Notes under the pieces: model-generated
What the model saw: only the letters and a program-made list of their open reading frames with translations
Told to the model about the DNA's origin: nothing
Databases searched by the model: none
DNA from: Adiantum capillus-veneris
Taxonomy: Eukaryota > Streptophyta > Polypodiopsida > Polypodiales > Pteridaceae
Direction: 5' to 3'
Assembly (NCBI GenBank): GCA_014529385.2
Contig: JABFUD020000331.1
Coordinates: 62,001-126,000 of the forward strand
DNA: 64,000 bases
Made by a program: the position numbers and the translations under genes
In this document: in pieces, positions 63,915-64,000 of the stretch
Layout: each line of letters opens with the position of its first letter
How positions within the stretch are numbered: position 1 is the stretch's first letter

Positions 63915-64000
63915 TTCCCTCGATCTCTCTCTCATTCTCTATTTCTCTCTCTCTCTCTCTCTTTTTAATTTCTTACACACACACATTTCTCTCTCTCTCT
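63520..64000. repeat. (CT)n-rich microsatellite block
   Basis: Nearly 500 bp of CT dinucleotide runs with short interruptions (TATTT, CCCTCCCCCCC, ACACACACA). Ser/Leu- or Arg/Glu-only open frames here are artefacts. It continues to the window edge. Confidence 0.97.

Noticed and set aside
63696-63968. 90-codon Ser-Leu frame at the window end
   Set aside because: Pure (CT)n translation.

Overview
This window reads as a retrotransposon graveyard from a land-plant nuclear genome. The evidence is plant-type Ty1/copia and Ty3/gypsy polyproteins, a Ty3 element with a second plant-style RNase H, primer sites matching plant tRNA-Trp, initiator tRNA-Met and tRNA-Thr, CACTA (En/Spm) termini and transposase, and long (GA)n/(GT)n tracts. 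I see no intact host gene. The species cannot be named; nothing tells a seed plant from a fern or lycophyte with certainty. Element names below (Gyp1-7, Cop1-3) are mine.

Layout. 1-6784: Gyp1, the 3' part of a Tat-like Ty3 element (gag-PR-RT-RNH-second RNH-IN, 3' LTR) with an in-frame 885-bp duplication of its second RNase H. 6785-8047: a foldback/TIR DNA element with about 250-bp inverted ends and four internal hairpins. 8218-27233: Gyp2, a gag-protease element without visible pol, split by Cop1. 11331-26884: Cop1 (minus, 192-bp LTRs), itself split by Gyp3. 16298-26322: Gyp3 (plus, 2-kb LTRs under about 1% diverged). 28617-29515: an LTR-element fragment carrying an intronless DEAD-box helicase pseudogene. 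29516-32800: Gyp4 LTR plus 3' internal end (minus). 32811-34025: a second Gyp1-type 3' end. 34026-36815: Cop2, truncated at both ends (minus). 36816-51751: Gyp5, a decayed element with a worn tRNA-Asp primer site, interrupted by Cop3 (38344-43611, minus, perfect 5-bp target duplication, nearly intact) and by Gyp6 (44968-51351, plus, non-autonomous). 51752-63200: a CACTA transposon on the minus strand, split by Gyp7 (53802-61835, minus, ORF1-gag-protease with no pol). 63520-64000: (CT)n-rich DNA.

How the parts relate. Gyp6 has no pol, but it shares with Gyp3 the tRNA-Trp primer site, the last ~30 bp of U5 and the final 26 bp of the internal region including the polypurine tract. It looks like a parasite using Gyp3-type enzymes. 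Gyp2 and Gyp7 are also gag-protease-only.

The most interesting signal is structural. Almost every element whose polypurine tract (PPT) can be located has a short hairpin immediately upstream of it. In the Gyp1/Gyp4/Gyp7 lineage the loop (ATGAAT) is conserved while both stem arms change together. A second unusual signal is a tRNA-Thr-like copy of about 47 nt, reaching back to the anticodon arm, at the primer site of Gyp7. All coordinates were read by eye. No alignment or folding program was run.
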